From: Pseudomonadota bacterium
GTDB lineage: Bacteria; Pseudomonadota; Gammaproteobacteria; Burkholderiales; Thiobacillaceae
NCBI GenBank assembly: GCA_030653935.1
Contig: JAURYL010000060.1
Coordinates: 1-64,000, forward strand
Reading direction: 5' to 3'
DNA: 64,000 nucleotides
Of this stretch, positions 61,423 through 64,000 are shown piece by piece. Both the position numbers and the translations under genes were made by a program. Position 1 is the first letter of the stretch. The number at the start of each line of letters is the position of its first letter. A model generated the notes under the pieces. That model was not told where the DNA came from. It was given only the letters and a program-made list of their open reading frames with translations, and did not search any database.

Positions 61423-62448
61423 ATGCGCATCGGCCCCCACCAACTGAAGAACAATCTGATCGTCGCCCCCATGGCGGGCGTGACGGATCGGCCGTTTCGT
61501 CAGTTGTGCAAGAAAATGGGCGCTGGCATGGCGGTGTCGGAGATGGTTACGTCCAACTCCCTGCTCTATGGTTCCGCCAAAACACTCCGGCGCGCCAATC
61601 ATGAGGGCGAGGTGGAGCCGATTTCCGTGCAGATCGCCGGCAGCATTCCGGCCATGATGGCCGAGGCGGCGCGCCACAACGTTGACAACGGCGCCCAGAT
61701 CATCGACATCAACATGGGTTGCCCGGCGAAGAAAATCTGCAACGTGATGGCCGGCTCGGCGCTGTTGCAGGACGAACCCCTGGTGGCGCGCATCCTCGAA
61801 GCCGTGGTCGCCGCCGCGAAGGACACGCCGGTCACCTTGAAAATCCGTACCGGCTGGGACAAGGCGCACAAGAACGCGCTGGCCATCCTGCATATCGCCC
61901 AGGAATCCGGCATCCAGGCGCTGGCCATCCACGGTCGCACCCGGGCCTGCGGTTATTCCGGCGAAGCCGAGTACGAAACCATCACGGTGGTGAAAGCCGA
62001 AGCGCGCATTCCCATCATCGCCAACGGTGACATCACCACCCCGGAAAAAGCGCGTTTCGTGCTGGCCGCGACCGGCGCCGACGCGATCATGATCGGCCGC
62101 GCCGCGCAGGGGCGGCCCTGGCTGTTCCGTGAGATCGCGCACTACCTGGCGACCGGGGAGCACCTGCCAGCGCCCGAGGTGGCGGAGATTCACGACGTTC
62201 TGCTCGCCCATCTCGACGACATTTACCAGTTTTACGGCGCGATCAGCGGCGTGCGCATGGCGCGCAAGCACATCGCCTGGTACACCCGCGGCCTGGCCGA
62301 TTCAGCCAGCTTCCGCCACGCCATGAACCGCCTGGAACACACCGCCGAACAACTCGACGCGGTCAATGATTTCTTCTGGCGCGCACGCGGCCGTGACAAC
62401 CGCCTGGTGTACCTGGACGCAGCCACCGGCGAACGCGCCGCCGCATAA
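61423..62448 (+). CDS. dusB: tRNA-dihydrouridine synthase B
   Basis: APMAGVTDRPFRQLCKKMGAGMAVSEMV, INMGCPAKKICN, IHGRTRACGYSGEAEY, ANGDITTPEKA. Confidence 0.96.
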   Translation: MRIGPHQLKNNLIVAPMAGVTDRPFRQLCKKMGAGMAVSEMVTSNSLLYGSAKTLRRANHEGEVEPISVQIAGSIPAMMAEAARHNVDNGAQIIDINMGCPAKKICNVMAGSALLQDEPLVARILEAVVAAAKDTPVTLKIRTGWDKAHKNALAILHIAQESGIQALAIHGRTRACGYSGEAEYETITVVKAEARIPIIANGDITTPEKARFVLAATGADAIMIGRAAQGRPWLFREIAHYLATGEHLPAPEVAEIHDVLLAHLDDIYQFYGAISGVRMARKHIAWYTRGLADSASFRHAMNRLEHTAEQLDAVNDFFWRARGRDNRLVYLDAATGERAAA

Positions 62449-62473
62449 AAACGACAGACGAGACAAGTACCCA

Positions 62474-62725
62474 ATGGCAAGCGAACAACATATCGACGAA
62501 AGCGAACTGGCGGCCTGCGTGCGCCGTGTTCTGCTCGAATACTTCAAGGATCTCGACGGCGAAGCGCCTGCCGGCATTTACGACATGGTGCTGAACTGCG
62601 TGGAACGCCCGGTTCTCGACCTGGTTCTCTACCACTCCGACGGCAATCAGAGCCGCGCCGCGGAATGGCTGGGCATCAACCGCAATACGCTGCGCAAGAA
62701 AATGCAGCAGCATGGAATCAAGTAG
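62474..62725 (+). CDS. fis: DNA-binding protein Fis
   Basis: YDMVLNCVERPVLDLVLYHSDGNQSRAAEWLGINRNTLRKKMQQHGIK, downstream of dusB. Confidence 0.96.
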   Translation: MASEQHIDESELAACVRRVLLEYFKDLDGEAPAGIYDMVLNCVERPVLDLVLYHSDGNQSRAAEWLGINRNTLRKKMQQHGIK

Positions 62726-62766
62726 GAGCGGCCTTGGCCGCGATTCGCGAGCAAGCTCGCTCCTAC
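62722..62766. repeat. REP pair / BIME (GTAGGAGCG foot)
   Basis: GTAGGAGCGGCCTTGGCCGCGATTCGCGAGCAAGCTCGCTCCTAC; fis stop TAG inside. Confidence 0.88.
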
Positions 62767-62798
62767 CCCCTCACACCTCAGCCTGACGACTTGAAATC

Positions 62799-64000
62799 AT
62801 GATCAAACGCGCTCTCCTCTCCGTCTCCGACAAGACCGGCCTCATCGACTTCGCACGCGCGCTTTCCGCCGCCGGCGTGGAACTCCTTTCCACCGGCGGT
62901 ACTGCCAAGGCCATCCGCGATGCCGGCCTGCCGGTGATCGACGTTGCCGATTACACCGGCTTTCCGGAAATGCTCGACGGCCGGGTCAAGACCCTGCATC
63001 CCAAGGTCCACGCCGGCATCCTGGCGCGACGCGACCTCACCGCCCACGTCGAGACCATGAGCGAGCACGGCATGGGCTACATCGACCTGGTCTGCGTCAA
63101 CCTCTATCCCTTCGTGGAAACGGTGTCGAAGCCGCACACTCTGGACGACGCCATCGAGAACATCGACATCGGCGGCCCGGCCATGGTGCGCTCTTCGGCC
63201 AAGAACTACCGGCACGTCGCCATCGTCACCGACCCGGCCGATTACCCGGCGCTGGTCGCGGAAATGCAGGCCAACGACGGCGCGCTGCTGGATGCCACCC
63301 GTTTCGAGCTGGCGAAAAAGGCGTTCACCCACACCGCCCAGTACGACGGCCACATCAGCAACTACCTGACCGCTTTGAACGCGGAAGGCGCCAAGGAACA
63401 ATTCGGCGAGAAGCTCACCCTGCAATTCAGCCGCGCGCAGACCTGTCGTTATGGTGAAAACCCGCATCAGAACGGCGCCTTCTACGTCGAAGCCAACGCG
63501 CCCGCCGGCACCATCGCCACGGCCCGCCAGATCCAGGGCAAGGAGCTTTCCTACAACAACATCGCCGATACCGACGCGGCGCTGGAGTGCATCAAGCTGT
63601 TCGACGCCGGCCCCGCCTGCGTCATCGTCAAGCACGCCAACCCCTGCGGTGTGGCTTACGGCGCCAGCCTGATGCAGGCCTACGACCGTGCTTACCAGAC
63701 CGATCCGGAATCCGCTTTCGGCGGCATCATCGCCTTCAACGGCCGCCTCGATGGCGAGACCGCGAAGGCCATCGTCGAGCGCCAGTTCGTCGAAGTGATC
63801 ATCGCCCCCGAGGTGAGCCCGGAAGCCAGTGAAGCCGTGGCCGCCAAGAAGAATGTGCGTCTGCTTGAATGCGGCGCCTGGACGGGTAGCGTGGCGCAGA
63901 TGGACATGAAACGGGTGGCCGGCGGCCTCCTGGTACAGGATGCCGACATCCTGCTGCACGGCGACCTGAAGGTTGTGACCAAGCGCGCGCCGACTGCGAA
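62799..64000 (+). CDS. purH: Bifunctional AICAR formyltransferase/IMP cyclohydrolase, 3'-truncated by window end
   Basis: [97 protein letters not shown]; open to window end. Confidence 0.95.
   Translation, partial: MIKRALLSVSDKTGLIDFARALSAAGVELLSTGGTAKAIRDAGLPVIDVADYTGFPEMLDGRVKTLHPKVHAGILARRDLTAHVETMSEHGMGYIDLVCVNLYPFVETVSKPHTLDDAIENIDIGGPAMVRSSAKNYRHVAIVTDPADYPALVAEMQANDGALLDATRFELAKKAFTHTAQYDGHISNYLTALNAEGAKEQFGEKLTLQFSRAQTCRYGENPHQNGAFYVEANAPAGTIATARQIQGKELSYNNIADTDAALECIKLFDAGPACVIVKHANPCGVAYGASLMQAYDRAYQTDPESAFGGIIAFNGRLDGETAKAIVERQFVEVIIAPEVSPEASEAVAAKKNVRLLECGAWTGSVAQMDMKRVAGGLLVQDADILLHGDLKVVTKRAPTA

Overview
GC-rich chromosomal window from a proteobacterium, probably betaproteobacterial judging by gene content. 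No rRNA, tRNA or CRISPR array was recognised. Housekeeping genes include aroB, a dGTPase-like gene, ubiJ/ubiB, exbBD/tonB, groESL with a CIRCE operator, pepN, ycaO, nadA, mscL, a xerC/D-type recombinase, a gamma carbonic anhydrase, dusB, fis and a 3'-truncated purH. An O-antigen ABC exporter and a glycan-modification block lie in the first 14 kb. The most unusual region is ~25.4-38.5 kb. It contains an ECF sigma factor, an anti-sigma factor that appears fused to a periplasmic DsrE-like domain, a paralogous secreted DsrE protein, two TusA proteins, a YeeE/YedE transporter and three small DsrE/F/H-like proteins. These are followed by a rhodanese-like lipoprotein, a pentaheme lipoprotein cytochrome, a triheme cytochrome, a porin, and a histidine kinase/sigma54 regulator pair with a strong sigma54 promoter candidate. 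I propose this as a candidate undescribed sulfur- (or selenium/tellurium-) responsive trafficking and electron-conduit system. A second notable layer is a RAYT transposase with a dense REP family whose GTAG foot supplies in-frame TAG stop codons to several genes. Other observations: a cluster of three putative toxin-antitoxin modules, hipBA, two or three MITE-like elements, and an E1-E2-ACP cluster.
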